A DNA stretch of 37,740 nucleotides, from positions 1-37,740 of the forward strand of contig JBAZWT010000011.1 of the NCBI GenBank assembly GCA_041660205.1. Reading direction: 5' to 3'. Made by a program: the position numbers and the translations under genes. Origin of the DNA: Candidatus Babeliales bacterium. GTDB taxonomy: Bacteria > Babelota > Babeliae > Babelales > Chromulinivoraceae. Position 1 is the stretch's first letter; each line of letters opens with the position of its first letter. This document shows positions 6,917 through 15,375 of this stretch, piece by piece. Below the pieces are notes generated by a model. It had not been told where the DNA came from, ran no database searches, and saw nothing but the letters and a program-made list of their open reading frames with translations.

Positions 6917-8555
6917 AGAGCAGCGGATGGTATATGGATATGCCACTGTCGAGGAGCTCGATTCTCATGGTGAGATCATCACATACGAGGCCAGCAAGAA
7001 GGCATTCAGCAACTGGATCGGCAACATCAGAGAGATGCATCAAGATATTGCTGTCGGCAAGGCCATCGATATTGAATTCGATGATGATGCAAAGGGTGTA
7101 TGGATCGGAGCGAAGATCTCCGAATCTACCGATGGCGAGAATGCCTGGACCAAAGTCAAAGAAGGTGTGCTTGCTGGCTTCAGTATCGGAGGCCGAGTCA
7201 ATGATTGCAAGATGACTCAGATGATGATCGATGGCAAAAAGAAGATGGTCAATGTGATCGATGATTATGATCTCGGTGAGACTTCCCTTGTGGATAATCC
7301 TGCTGTGGCCTCTGCCACATTCCAGATCATCAAGTCAAAGGGTGGCAAGCTATTCCACGAGGAGAGCTTCGAGAAGCAACTCGGCCGACATGTCGCATGG
7401 TGGGAGAAGCAATTCCACTATTCGGATTCGCAGAACATTATGAAGGGATCGGTCATGGTATACAATGAAGATAGTATGGGCAAACAAGACACACTCGCAA
7501 AAAGCCTATGGCAAGGAGCAATGCTTGCCGATCTTGCTATGTGTTTGTCAGATTATATTTTCTGGCAATCATACGATGGCGAGAAGGATCTGTCTGCTCT
7601 AAAGTCTGCCCTCGAAGCTATCCAAGCTGCTGCTGCTGAAGAAATTCTTGAGCCAGAGAACTTCCCCGACTACGAGGAATCTATCGCCAATGCAGCAAAG
7701 GCACTAAACATTAAGAAGAGCGAGGAGCTAATCACTATGTCTAAGCAAGTACGAGATCGAGCAAAATCAGTAACAGGTGCAGAGGATCGGGATGCAGATG
7801 CTGCAGTCGTGACCACTGCTGAAGATAATGGCCGACCAGTGAATGACACTGCCGATCGTGCTGCTGAAGCAGGTGTACCTGTGGCTGGCACAGAAGTCGA
7901 GCAAGAAGTAGTCGGTGATGATGGCAAGCCAACTGGCGAGAAAGAGACTGTGGTCCAGCCTCTTGTCAATGCTGAAGGCGAAGAGCTTGTCGAAGTCGAT
8001 GAAGAAGGCAATGAAGTAGTAGCTGATGCTGATGATTCCGAAGAGGAAGATCCAGCGGATGATCCTGAAGATGCAGAGGAAGAAGAGCCAGAGACTCCTG
8101 CTGCCGATGACAAGTCTGGCAAAGATGGCAAGGGCAAGCAGAAGAAATTCGCTCCCAAAGCCACAATTCAAAAGTCCACTGAACAGAGTGATCTTGCAAA
8201 GATGGTAGCTTCTGCAGTAGCGGATGGGATTGCGAAAGCAGTCGAACCGCTAAAAGAGGAGATCGCCAGTCTGAGGAAGCAGCCTGCTGCATCCAAAGTC
8301 CGCAAGACCTATACAGTGAAGAAGGGGGAAGATGTGGAGAATCCAAACGATCCAGATCCTAACTCGGAAGAAGGCAAGAATCAGAAGCACATGGATGGGC
8401 TGCTCAAGCGAGCTGATGAACTAGCTGCAGATCCTGCAGTCGGTACTCATGATGAGCGACTCAAGGTCGCATTCGAGCTCCGAAAGTATTCTCGACTTCT
8501 TGATCCTGAGAGTCGTGCCAAGCATGCCTCGGTCCGAGCCAGCTTCAGGCAATAA
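6870..8555 (+). CDS. Prohead serine protease fused to an acidic scaffold-like region
   Basis: A 561-residue protein. Residues 1-150 match HK97/XkdF-type prohead proteases: MVYGYATVEELDSHGEI near 20, the catalytic histidine in MHQD (His 57), and the catalytic serine in GVLAGFSIGGRV (Ser 105), then SLVDNPAVASATF. After about residue 250 the chain becomes Ala/Glu/Asp-rich (around 330-420, EEEDPADDPEDAEEEE) and then forms a coiled-coil-like helix with a basic, ordered C-terminus. This is the composition of a scaffold, so protease and scaffold seem to be one polypeptide that would be cut during head maturation. I chose the ATG at 6870, after the promoter and GAGGTAC site, over the ATG at 6831, which lies upstream of the promoter. 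Confidence 0.82.
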   Translation: MKKPLHITIPITKVDEEQRMVYGYATVEELDSHGEIITYEASKKAFSNWIGNIREMHQDIAVGKAIDIEFDDDAKGVWIGAKISESTDGENAWTKVKEGVLAGFSIGGRVNDCKMTQMMIDGKKKMVNVIDDYDLGETSLVDNPAVASATFQIIKSKGGKLFHEESFEKQLGRHVAWWEKQFHYSDSQNIMKGSVMVYNEDSMGKQDTLAKSLWQGAMLADLAMCLSDYIFWQSYDGEKDLSALKSALEAIQAAAAEEILEPENFPDYEESIANAAKALNIKKSEELITMSKQVRDRAKSVTGAEDRDADAAVVTTAEDNGRPVNDTADRAAEAGVPVAGTEVEQEVVGDDGKPTGEKETVVQPLVNAEGEELVEVDEEGNEVVADADDSEEEDPADDPEDAEEEEPETPAADDKSGKDGKGKQKKFAPKATIQKSTEQSDLAKMVASAVADGIAKAVEPLKEEIASLRKQPAASKVRKTYTVKKGEDVENPNDPDPNSEEGKNQKHMDGLLKRADELAADPAVGTHDERLKVAFELRKYSRLLDPESRAKHASVRASFRQ

Positions 8556-8607
8556 GTTACGCAATTCAATCAGTCAATAATGAGGTGCAAAGATAAGGTA
8601 TACTTCG

Positions 8608-9591
8608 ATGGAATCGAACCAAATCGCTCAACTAGTACAAGATGAAATTCGCAAGGCTGTGACATCTAGTACTTACACATTCAGTCCAAGCTCTCGATCA
8701 ATTTACTCTCCTGAGAATCTTGATCCTGTAGTCAAGACTATTGTGCCAACAGCCACACCAGTCCGCAACTTCTTGCCTCGTGTCTCTGGCATGGGTGAAG
8801 CTGCATCATTCAATAAGCTAACCTCTCGCCTCGATAACCAAGCAGGCGGTACTGGATCTAGTGTAGGATTCGCTGATGCTGGTCAGCCAAACCAAACTAG
8901 CCAGAGCTACACATTCGTGAGCTATCCATACAAGCTGCTCGGTCGTGATGTAGAGATCGGTCGCAAGCAGATCGCATCGAATCGTGGTGGCAACCTGGAA
9001 GATGTCCGAGCTCGTGAAGAGCTTATCAAGACCACAGAGGTCTTGCTCGGTGAGGAAGTGATGACTCTCACTGGTGACGCTGCTCTGTACGCTACAGAGT
9101 ACTCAGGCTTCAGCAAGCTCATCACCACCAACTCAGGAAGTGCTGGTCTTTTGACAGCCTCTGGTGTCTCGAGCTATGCTCAGACTCTATTCCAGAATGG
9201 TGCTGACCTGGTGTCTCACCTGGTCTTGAACCCTCGACAGAACCGAGCTCTGTCTGATCAGCTCGAAGGTACTGGAAGCATCCAGCGTATTGTCATCGAC
9301 AATCAAGGTGCAGCTACAGGTGGTCAGCACTTGAGCAACATCGTGGATGGCAACACTGGTAACTTGATCAAGGTAGTGACCAGTCGCTATGCCTTGTCAT
9401 GGGCCTTCCTGCTATCTGTCCGCAGTGCTGCAGGCGAGAACTGGATCGAGATGGAAGATCTCGAATCGATCAGTATCTATGATGTGCCTACGAGCAACCA
9501 CAGTATTCAATCTCGTGTCTTCGAGACCACAGTGCTGAAGGTGATCGGTGAGCCATATCAGTACAAAGTCGGTGGCCTAGCTACATCCTAA
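8608..9591 (+). CDS. Major capsid protein (HK97 fold expected)
   Basis: A 327-residue protein directly after the protease/scaffold gene, the usual place for the major capsid protein. The sequence is rich in Ser, Thr, Gly and beta-strand residues, with an N-terminal helix (MESNQIAQLVQDEIRKAV), a segment VKTIVPTATPVRNFLPRVSGMG resembling the N-arm, a long charged helix (RGGNLEDVRAREELIKTTEVLLGEEV, about 125-150) like the spine helix, and a VLNPRQNRALSDQL A-domain segment. Two ribosome-binding sites precede it: GAGGTG 24 nt upstream and TAAGG 9 nt upstream. A hairpin follows the stop. The assignment rests on synteny and composition. Confidence 0.8.
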   Translation: MESNQIAQLVQDEIRKAVTSSTYTFSPSSRSIYSPENLDPVVKTIVPTATPVRNFLPRVSGMGEAASFNKLTSRLDNQAGGTGSSVGFADAGQPNQTSQSYTFVSYPYKLLGRDVEIGRKQIASNRGGNLEDVRAREELIKTTEVLLGEEVMTLTGDAALYATEYSGFSKLITTNSGSAGLLTASGVSSYAQTLFQNGADLVSHLVLNPRQNRALSDQLEGTGSIQRIVIDNQGAATGGQHLSNIVDGNTGNLIKVVTSRYALSWAFLLSVRSAAGENWIEMEDLESISIYDVPTSNHSIQSRVFETTVLKVIGEPYQYKVGGLATS

Positions 9592-9607
9592 TCTGTAGCC
9601 TAGAGCG

Positions 9608-9634
9608 ACTCCCCTTGAATCTATCGAGGGGAGT
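9608..9634 (+). terminator. Hairpin after the major capsid gene
   Basis: ACTCCCCTTG (9608-9617) pairs with CGAGGGGAGT (9625-9634), giving a 10-bp stem with one G-T pair and a 7-nt loop. No U-tract follows, so it may be an attenuator or an RNA-processing or stabilising element that keeps capsid transcript levels apart from the downstream connector genes, which have their own promoter motif 10 nt later. Confidence 0.6.
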
Positions 9635-9643
9635 ACTCTGAGC

Positions 9644-9660
9644 TATAATGAATACAGAGA
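9644..9660 (+). promoter_or_regulatory. Virion-class promoter motif before connector genes
   Basis: TATAAT at 9644-9649 followed by GAATACAGAGAGGG, a variant of the N3-AATAGAGG element, and then ATG at 9665. There is no -35 hexamer. It sits between the capsid hairpin and the first connector gene. Confidence 0.6.
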
Positions 9661-9664
9661 GGGC

Positions 9665-10330
9665 ATGATGGCAGAGAATCTTATCACACAAGCAGAGCTC
9701 GAAGCATACGCCCCTGATCTCGACCTGTCTTCATTCAGCCAGGCCACAATATCAGGGATGATATCTCGTGCATCCAAGATCATCACTCAGTACTGTGATG
9801 TCGAGGGATTCTTCAAAGTCAATGTGACAGCCGAGCGAGATCGAGCATTGATCTCTCCGAATGGTGACATGACCATCAGCTTCAGACGAAGGCCAGTGCA
9901 GGATGGTGACATCTCTGCTATTCGGCTTGTCGGTGTCGGCATGAGCCAGAGCTTGACTCTGGAGGATGGTGGCAATCGAGTCTACTTCATACCAAGTCCG
10001 AAGACCTATGTGATCTACCCGAGCAATTATCTAATCAGCATGGGTCGTGGCCTGCTGCATCTCGACTCTTCAGATCTCTTCTATGAGATTGACTACATGG
10101 GTGGCTATGCTACTGACATTGCAAACCTTCCCGAAGATCTCAAGGAAGCAGCCACACTGTATGTCCGAGATATGGTCGCTCGCAAATTCAATCCGACTGG
10201 AGCACAGAGCTTCACACAAGGCAGGGTCAGCATGAGCTTCGGCTACTCAAGTGGTCGCTCAAAGAGTGCTCTCGTGTCTGCTGCTGAAGATATCCTGGAC
10301 TCTGGAGGCTATGCCAGGAAGGTGATCTGA
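9665..10330 (+). CDS. Head-tail adaptor (connector) protein
   Basis: A 221-residue protein first in the connector block. The N-terminus (LITQAELEAYAPDLDLSSF...ISGMISRASKIITQYCD) and the helical C-terminal half (LPEDLKEAATLYVRDMVARKF) match the outline of HK97 gp6 / SPP1 gp15-type adaptors, which bind the portal ring and receive the head-closure protein. Two ATGs in tandem (9665 and 9668) follow AGAGAGGG; either could be used. The stop overlaps the next start by one base. Confidence 0.65.
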   Translation: MMAENLITQAELEAYAPDLDLSSFSQATISGMISRASKIITQYCDVEGFFKVNVTAERDRALISPNGDMTISFRRRPVQDGDISAIRLVGVGMSQSLTLEDGGNRVYFIPSPKTYVIYPSNYLISMGRGLLHLDSSDLFYEIDYMGGYATDIANLPEDLKEAATLYVRDMVARKFNPTGAQSFTQGRVSMSFGYSSGRSKSALVSAAEDILDSGGYARKVI

Positions 10331-10680
10331 TGCCTCCTATCCTCGACAAGATTGTATTTGTGGCTCGCCTCGAGAAGAAGTCCAATGACATCGACAAAGA
10401 GCGGTATGTCACACATTCAGGCTATCTCGGCACAGGCCAGATCCCGACTGCTGCAGTCCGCATGAATATCCAGCCTGCTTCGGCCGAGACTCAAGTGCTG
10501 GTGGAGGGTGTCTTCGGCAAGACATACACAGCCTTCACGAGCTCTTCTGGTGTGGTCGAAGGTATGCAACTGACAGTATCAGGCACAGGCCAGCAATACT
10601 TCGTGAGAGGTCGTGAGGTGCATGACAATGGCATCCTACCTGATCACTATGAGCTCGTGCTCACAAAGGATAAGCGATGA
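10330..10680 (+). CDS. Head closure (stopper) protein, probable
   Basis: A 116-residue beta-rich protein between the adaptor and the gp10-like gene. This position and size are typical of the stopper that seals the portal after packaging. The sequence has short strands and a C-terminal YELVLTKDKR strand but no diagnostic motif. It is coupled to its neighbours by overlapping stop and start codons. Confidence 0.5.
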   Translation: MPPILDKIVFVARLEKKSNDIDKERYVTHSGYLGTGQIPTAAVRMNIQPASAETQVLVEGVFGKTYTAFTSSSGVVEGMQLTVSGTGQQYFVRGREVHDNGILPDHYELVLTKDKR

Positions 10681-11156
10681 GTGGTGGACTAGCAGTCGAT
10701 GTGGAAGTGGTCGGTCTCAATGATCTGATCCACGACATCAAGAAGGCAGGTGGTAATGCCGAGCCTCTGGTGACTGCTGCCCTGACAAACTCGACCACAC
10801 ATGTGCAGCAAGAGGTCCGCTCTCGAGCTCCTCATGCATTCGGTACACTGCAGCGATCAGTGCTGCCTGAAGTCCGCTATCCAGTCGGTGAAGTCTCGGT
10901 CCAAGAATCATATGGCCGAGATGTCGAAGAAGGCACTGGACCGCATACTCCACCTTCAGATGCTATTGAGCGATGGGTCAAGAAGAAGGGTCTGCCTGGC
11001 AGTGCTCTATGGCCGATCATCAAGACCATCGAGAAGCGTGGTACTCGAGCACAGCCATTCTTCAAGCCTGGATGGGAAGCCTCGCAAAGCTACATCGGTG
11101 AGCAATTTGATAAGGTCATGGACAAGCTGATGTCAGCACTAATGGGGAGGAGATAG
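10677..11156 (+). CDS. HK97 gp10-like neck/tail protein
   Basis: A 159-residue protein starting in an ATGA overlap. It fits the HK97 gp10 family: an N-terminal VEVVGLNDLIHDIKKAG helix, then VRSRAPHAFGTLQRSV and VSVQESYGRDVEEGTGPHTPP, where the last part resembles the family's A-x-x-x-E-x-G-T pattern. The C-terminus has QPFFKPGWEAS followed by a long helix. These proteins act at the head-tail joint between the stopper and the tail terminator, and the gene order agrees. Confidence 0.72.
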   Translation: MSGGLAVDVEVVGLNDLIHDIKKAGGNAEPLVTAALTNSTTHVQQEVRSRAPHAFGTLQRSVLPEVRYPVGEVSVQESYGRDVEEGTGPHTPPSDAIERWVKKKGLPGSALWPIIKTIEKRGTRAQPFFKPGWEASQSYIGEQFDKVMDKLMSALMGRR

Positions 11157-11159
11157 AAT

Positions 11160-11579
11160 ATGTGGAATGAATTATCTGCAGCGATTGTAGCTGTGGTCCA
11201 ATCAAGCAATGAGGTAGACTCGACTGCTGTATTCGACTATGCCAAGAGCAAGATGACTGACTATCCATGCATCACTATCACTCCGCTCGATAACACCGAG
11301 ACATATTTTGCCGACACTCATCGAGATGGTCGCACATACAACTTCGCAATCAGGGTCTACCAGGAGCGAATGGAGCAAGGCGAGTCTGACTCTGAGCGGA
11401 TCATGAGGACCATCGTGGATGACCTGATCAGCAAGTTTGACAATGACATCTATCTCGGTGCAACTCTGCAGGGCAGAGGCTTCTGCAGACCGATCCCGAG
11501 TGTGTGGCAGTATGTCCAGGGAGAGCAGGTCAATACTCGCATGGCCGAGATTATCCTAGCCTGTGTAGTTATACAGTAG
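11160..11579 (+). CDS. Tail terminator protein, probable
   Basis: A 139-residue protein placed between the gp10-like gene and the tail tube gene, where siphophages encode the ring that caps the growing tail. The sequence alternates helix (MWNELSAAIVAVVQSSNEVD) and strands (YNFAIRVYQERMEQG) like lambda gpU-type proteins. The assignment depends on order and length; there is no sequence motif to prove it. Confidence 0.55.
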   Translation: MWNELSAAIVAVVQSSNEVDSTAVFDYAKSKMTDYPCITITPLDNTETYFADTHRDGRTYNFAIRVYQERMEQGESDSERIMRTIVDDLISKFDNDIYLGATLQGRGFCRPIPSVWQYVQGEQVNTRMAEIILACVVIQ

Positions 11580-11591
11580 AGCAATATCACA

Positions 11592-11608
11592 TATAATACG
11601 AATAGAGG
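11592..11608 (+). promoter_or_regulatory. Virion-class promoter motif before tail tube gene
   Basis: TATAAT at 11592-11597, ACG, then AATAGAGG at 11601-11608, and the start codon 9 nt further on. This copy matches the consensus exactly. TTATAC lies 17 nt upstream, a poor -35. Confidence 0.68.
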
Positions 11609-11617
11609 AGAAATATC

Positions 11618-12583
11618 ATGGCACTAGATATCGGAAGAAAAGGATGGGCTGGAATCGCACTGGAGGCAACTCCTGGTGTACCTGTGCCACAGACTGATGT
11701 AGTACCATTCACCGAGAATACTCTCATGGCCAAGCATGAGCCGATTCCTAATGAGGCAGCTTATGGTGTCCGAGAGAAGACCTTCGATGCTGTGATCGGC
11801 AAGAAGTGGTCTGAAGGATCGATCTCAATCAATGCCGACATGGATGACACAGGGCTCTTCCTGTATGCAGCACTCGGCACAAACACTCCAGCCAATGTCG
11901 CTGGCTCAGTTTATGATCACACAATGGTCCGCAATAACAGCAACACTCCGAAGACCATGACAGTCACTCAAGCTCGTGGATCTGTGGATAAGCAGTACTA
12001 TCCTAATGTCGCAGTGAAGACTCTGGAATTCAGTGTGAGTGATGCACTGGTAGAAGCGAAGGCATCATTGCTCGGTCGCTTCCCAATCACTACCACTTCA
12101 GGAAGCCTCACAACCGCTTCAGGCGGTATCTACAGCTTCGCTGACTCTCGCTTCGCATTCGGCACTACAGTCGCTGCAGCAGGGTCTGCAAGCAATCTGA
12201 AGCCACATGACTTCAAGCTCACACTCGAGAACAACACCACAGCAGTATTCCGACATGGATCTGCAGAGCCTGACACTATCAATCATGGCGAATTCGAAGC
12301 AACTGTCGAAGCCTCACTATACTTCGAAGGTACTACTCAAAGGGATGACTTCTATGCTCTCAACAGGAATGCTGCAAGCTGGAAGGTCAATGGTCCTGGG
12401 ATCGGTGGCGGATATAGCTCTAGCCTTGAGGTGAGAATGTATCGTACATACTACGAAGACTTCCCTCTCGAGACTGGACTCTCCGACTTCTACGCTGTGA
12501 AATTCAAGCTCCGTTGTGCATATGACAATGCCAACTCAGCCAGTGTCGATGCTGTCTTGAGGAATACACGATCAAGCTACTAA
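11618..12583 (+). CDS. Major tail tube protein
   Basis: A 321-residue protein with its own promoter motif and a good ribosome-binding site (GAGGAG), as expected for an abundant virion component. It reads as a two-domain beta-sandwich: residues 1-200 (GWAGIALEATPGVPVPQTDVVPF..., DDTGLFLYAALGTN) and 200-321 (FKLTLENNTTAVF..., LEVRMYRTYYEDFPLE...AVKFKLRCAY). The opening segment, an 'ALEATPGV' strand-loop, is common in siphophage tube proteins. It is followed by the frameshifting chaperone and tape measure genes. Confidence 0.75.
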   Translation: MALDIGRKGWAGIALEATPGVPVPQTDVVPFTENTLMAKHEPIPNEAAYGVREKTFDAVIGKKWSEGSISINADMDDTGLFLYAALGTNTPANVAGSVYDHTMVRNNSNTPKTMTVTQARGSVDKQYYPNVAVKTLEFSVSDALVEAKASLLGRFPITTTSGSLTTASGGIYSFADSRFAFGTTVAAAGSASNLKPHDFKLTLENNTTAVFRHGSAEPDTINHGEFEATVEASLYFEGTTQRDDFYALNRNAASWKVNGPGIGGGYSSSLEVRMYRTYYEDFPLETGLSDFYAVKFKLRCAYDNANSASVDAVLRNTRSSY

Positions 12584-12604
12584 TAACTAGGGAGGTGCAA
12601 ACAC

Positions 12605-12943
12605 ATGCCATATTTTAAGGAAGGCCGAGAGACTCGCAAGGTCAAACTGCCAAGCAATAGCGAATACTGGGTCGAGATCTATCTCGGTATCAAATGGGGT
12701 CAGACCAAGCACTCACTGCTTCTGAAGGAAGATGGTGAAGTGGATATGGTCCTGTCGGCCGACAAGATGCTGATGATGATCGTGAAGGACTGGAATCTCG
12801 ATGGAGCTGATGGCAAAATCGTGGAAGTCTCTGAAGAAGCAATGGACATGCTCGAGCCTGCAGATGCTCTCTACCTGATCAAAGAAGCAGGAGCAGATGA
12901 GGCCACTGCCAAGAGCTCAAAAAAAAACTCAGCCAAGAGCTGA
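12605..12943 (+). CDS. Tail assembly chaperone, short form (gpG-like)
   Basis: A 112-residue zero-frame product preceded by GGGAGGTGCAA, a perfect extended ribosome-binding site. It starts MPYFKEGRETRKVKLPSNSEYWVEIYLG and ends in a Lys/Ser-rich stretch that carries the slippery sequence. By position between tube and tape measure it is the gpG-type chaperone that coats the tape measure during tail assembly. A fraction of ribosomes should shift frame to make the longer form. Confidence 0.75.
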   Translation: MPYFKEGRETRKVKLPSNSEYWVEIYLGIKWGQTKHSLLLKEDGEVDMVLSADKMLMMIVKDWNLDGADGKIVEVSEEAMDMLEPADALYLIKEAGADEATAKSSKKNSAKS

Positions 12944-13155
12944 TATCCTACTTCAGCTCTGAGGAATCTGATCGGCCAGTGCCGAGACCATACCTCGACT
13001 ATCTACTCTGTAAGCAATTCGGGTGGACCATTGCTGAGCTTGATGATCAGCCTTCAGAGAGGATACTCGAATTCTTGAGTATAATAAGGATAGAGGGGAG
13101 CTTCAAAAACATGGAGCAACAGAAGCTCGAAGCGGAGATGAAACCCAATGGCTAA
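12605..13155 (+). CDS. Tail assembly chaperone, frameshifted long form (gpGT-like)
   Basis: A -1 shift at the slippery heptamer A-AAA-AAC (12922-12928) joins 108 zero-frame codons to 75 codons of the -1 frame (12928-13155), giving 183 residues. The -1 frame is open from the slip to TAA at 13153-13155 and reads sensibly (PYLDYLLCKQFGWTIAELDD, then ERILEFLSIIRIEGSFKN), the usual look of the T domain that binds the tape measure and tube. It overlaps the tape measure start by 8 nt. This arrangement is conserved in lambda-like tails; the precise site is inferred from sequence. Confidence 0.82.
12922..12928 (+). other. Programmed -1 ribosomal frameshift site
   Basis: The heptamer A AAA AAC is in the correct register (zero-frame codons AAA AAA AAC) within a run of nine A followed by C. 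It lies 15 nt before the zero-frame stop TGA at 12941-12943, the standard layout for tail chaperone frameshifting. No strong pseudoknot is obvious immediately downstream by eye. Confidence 0.8.
13080..13096 (+). promoter_or_regulatory. Virion-class promoter motif before tape measure gene
   Basis: TATAAT at 13080-13085, AAG, then GATAGAGG at 13089-13096, lying inside the -1 frame extension of the tail chaperone and about 50 nt before the tape measure start. One mismatch to the AATAGAGG consensus; no -35. Confidence 0.5.
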
Positions 13156-15001
13156 CACAAGAGATCTAATGGTCCGAATCAATGGAGACACCAGTGGTCT
13201 CGAGAAGGCTCTCGGCAAAGCGGAGAAGTCAGGCTCGGGGCTCGGTGCTGCATTCAAGAAGGCAGAGGGATCTTCATTCGCTCTGCTCGGTGGACTGACT
13301 GCTGCTGGCATCGGTGCTGCTGTATTCGGTGCAAAGTCGATGGAGGCATACAATGCATCTGTCGAAGCTAGTCAGAAGCTCAGGACCAACCTGCTGAATG
13401 TGAAGGGTGCTACTGAAGAGCATGTGAAGTCTCTTCAGAATCAGGCTGCACAACTGCAGAAGATCGGTGTCATCGAGGATGATGCAATTATTGCTGGACA
13501 ATCTCAGCTTGCAACATTCAACCTGCAGGGATCTACTATCGAGAAGCTCACACCGAAGATCGCTGACATGGTGGCACAGCTCAAGGGCCACAATGCCACT
13601 GCTGAAGATATGGTCACGATCAATAACCTAGTCGGTAAGGTGATGACAGGCAACATCGGTGCTCTGTCTCGCTATGGTGTCACACTATCTGAGACTCAGA
13701 AGGAGCAGCTCAAGAATGGTGATGAGACTCAGAGGGCCAACATATTGAATGAGGTCCTGGCACAGAATTATGGCAAGGTGAATGAGGCACTCCGCAAAAC
13801 TCCACAAGGTCAGCTCACTGCATTCAAGAATACATTCGGTGACTTCATGGAGCTGGCTGGTGAATTCACAAGCAACCTAGTCGGTCCGCTGATCGGAGCA
13901 TTCAATGGATGGTTCGAATCTATGGGTGGTCCTGAAGGTGTCATGAAGGCACTCAAAGAGACAATGGAATCAATCGCTCCCTGGCTTCCAGTTATTGCTG
14001 GTGCTATTATCGGTGGCCTGATCCCTGCATTCGTGGCTCTCGGTGTGTCTATCTGGACCGCTCTTGCTCCGCTCTTGCCATTCATTGCTGCAGGTGCAGC
14101 ACTCGGCTTCGGTGTCAAGTTATTGATCGACCACTTCGGAGGACTGGATCAAGTCATGAAGAAGCTGCAGCCTGCCATCCAGGTGATGTCAGATCTCTGG
14201 AGTACTTATCTGCAGCCTGCCCTGATGGAAGTGTGGAAGGTATTCCAGGAGCGACTACTGCCAGCACTGAAGCAGCTATGGGATCAGATCTCTCCGATCC
14301 TGATTCCTGTGCTGAAGACTCTCGGCATCATACTCGGTGCAGTGGTCTTCGCTCAGATCATGATCTTCGTGGAAGGACTGAGACTGGCGATCGGCTGGAT
14401 CTCAAACATAATCAACTGGGTCAGCAATGCGATCGGCTGGCTGAAGAACTTCATCGGAGCTGTCGGCAATATCGCTGGTCAAATCGGTGGAGCTCTAGCT
14501 GGTGTCTACAATGCGATCACCACACCATTCTCAAAAGCATTCGACTTCATCACTGGAATCCCTGGCAAGATTGTCGGAGCTGTCGGCAATATCGGCCAGC
14601 TTCTTCGAGACAAGCTCGGTGACTGGGATATCCCTGGTCCGCTCGGCAAGGTCCGAGATGTGATCCCTGGCTTCGCAGAGGGTGGCTTCACTGGTAGAGG
14701 TGGTGTCAATGAGATCGCTGGTATTGTCCACAAGGGAGAGTATGTGCTGCCTCAGAGCGAGGTGGATCAGATGTCTGGTCGGCCGAAGCTATTCAGCAAT
14801 GATGAGCGTATCAATACTGGTGGTGGCCTCAGCGGTGGTCCGAGCACAGTGATCGAATTCAATCCAACATTCCAGGTCGGAATGTTTGCTGGCATGCCTA
14901 CTGAGTACCGAGAGCTGGCTGAGCGAATGTGGGTCGAATTCCAAAGGATCGCACAGAGCAATGGAATCAAACTACAAACAATCGGAGCGAGGTCACAATA
15001 A
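13148..15001 (+). CDS. Tail tape measure protein
   Basis: A 617-residue protein that sets tail length. The N-terminus (MANTRDLMVRINGDTSGLEKALGKAEKSG) is typical of tape measure proteins. Residues 55-260 form long helices (QNQAAQLQKIGVIEDDAII..., GQLTAFKNTFGDFMELAGEF), 275-330 are strongly hydrophobic (WLPVIAGAIIGGLIPAFVALGVSIW), and 400-480 are again Gly/Ala/Ile-rich. Near 510-560 is a GFAEGGFTGRGG...EIAGIVHKGEYVLPQSEV segment common at the C-terminus of these proteins. At 617 residues it predicts a fairly short tail of roughly 90 nm. The stop overlaps the next start (TAATG). Confidence 0.9.
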   Translation: MANTRDLMVRINGDTSGLEKALGKAEKSGSGLGAAFKKAEGSSFALLGGLTAAGIGAAVFGAKSMEAYNASVEASQKLRTNLLNVKGATEEHVKSLQNQAAQLQKIGVIEDDAIIAGQSQLATFNLQGSTIEKLTPKIADMVAQLKGHNATAEDMVTINNLVGKVMTGNIGALSRYGVTLSETQKEQLKNGDETQRANILNEVLAQNYGKVNEALRKTPQGQLTAFKNTFGDFMELAGEFTSNLVGPLIGAFNGWFESMGGPEGVMKALKETMESIAPWLPVIAGAIIGGLIPAFVALGVSIWTALAPLLPFIAAGAALGFGVKLLIDHFGGLDQVMKKLQPAIQVMSDLWSTYLQPALMEVWKVFQERLLPALKQLWDQISPILIPVLKTLGIILGAVVFAQIMIFVEGLRLAIGWISNIINWVSNAIGWLKNFIGAVGNIAGQIGGALAGVYNAITTPFSKAFDFITGIPGKIVGAVGNIGQLLRDKLGDWDIPGPLGKVRDVIPGFAEGGFTGRGGVNEIAGIVHKGEYVLPQSEVDQMSGRPKLFSNDERINTGGGLSGGPSTVIEFNPTFQVGMFAGMPTEYRELAERMWVEFQRIAQSNGIKLQTIGARSQ

Positions 15002-15375
15002 TGCCAGTACTACCTATCACAGTCAATTCAGGCACACTACCTCGCCAGCCATCAAAGCTCAGAGAGTGGCGTGAGTATATCCAGACAGACAACTTCGCAA
15101 TCGATGGAGCGGTGCAGAGGAATCGAATCAGGACTCCAAGCAATCCGCTCGGCTTCAAATTCAATGTGGAGATGATCTTCGAGAATATCTCGATCACTGA
15201 ATTCGGCCAGCTCGATGCCTACTTCCTGCCTGGCTCTGGTGTCAATTATTATAATCCGAGCTCTAAATATGGGGTGCTCAGCTTCTCTGGTCTGCCATAC
15301 CCTGATGAGAGCGATGACTATGCTCCTGGAGATTCACTCTTCACGACATACAAAGTCAAGATAAGGCAATTCTAA
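15001..15375 (+). CDS. Distal tail protein, probable
   Basis: A 124-residue beta-rich protein directly after the tape measure and before the large tail-tip protein, where distal tail components are encoded. I chose the ATG at 15001, which overlaps the tape measure stop (TAATG) and follows GAGGTCAC; longer starts lie inside the tape measure. Sequence features: DNFAIDGAVQRNRIRTPSNPLGFKFNVEMIFENISITEF. It is shorter than typical Dit proteins, so it may instead be a minor tail protein. Confidence 0.55.
   Translation: MPVLPITVNSGTLPRQPSKLREWREYIQTDNFAIDGAVQRNRIRTPSNPLGFKFNVEMIFENISITEFGQLDAYFLPGSGVNYYNPSSKYGVLSFSGLPYPDESDDYAPGDSLFTTYKVKIRQF

Noticed and set aside
7290..7300. Perfect DnaA box (complement of TTATCCACA) inside the protease gene
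   Set aside because: It is a single copy inside a strongly conserved coding segment (SLVDNP) with no neighbouring boxes, so chance is the simplest explanation.
7670..8164. Minus-strand frame (164 codons), Ser-rich
   Set aside because: It is the complement of the acidic low-complexity scaffold region (GAA/GAT codons read backwards give Ser and Leu). No start signal or domain.
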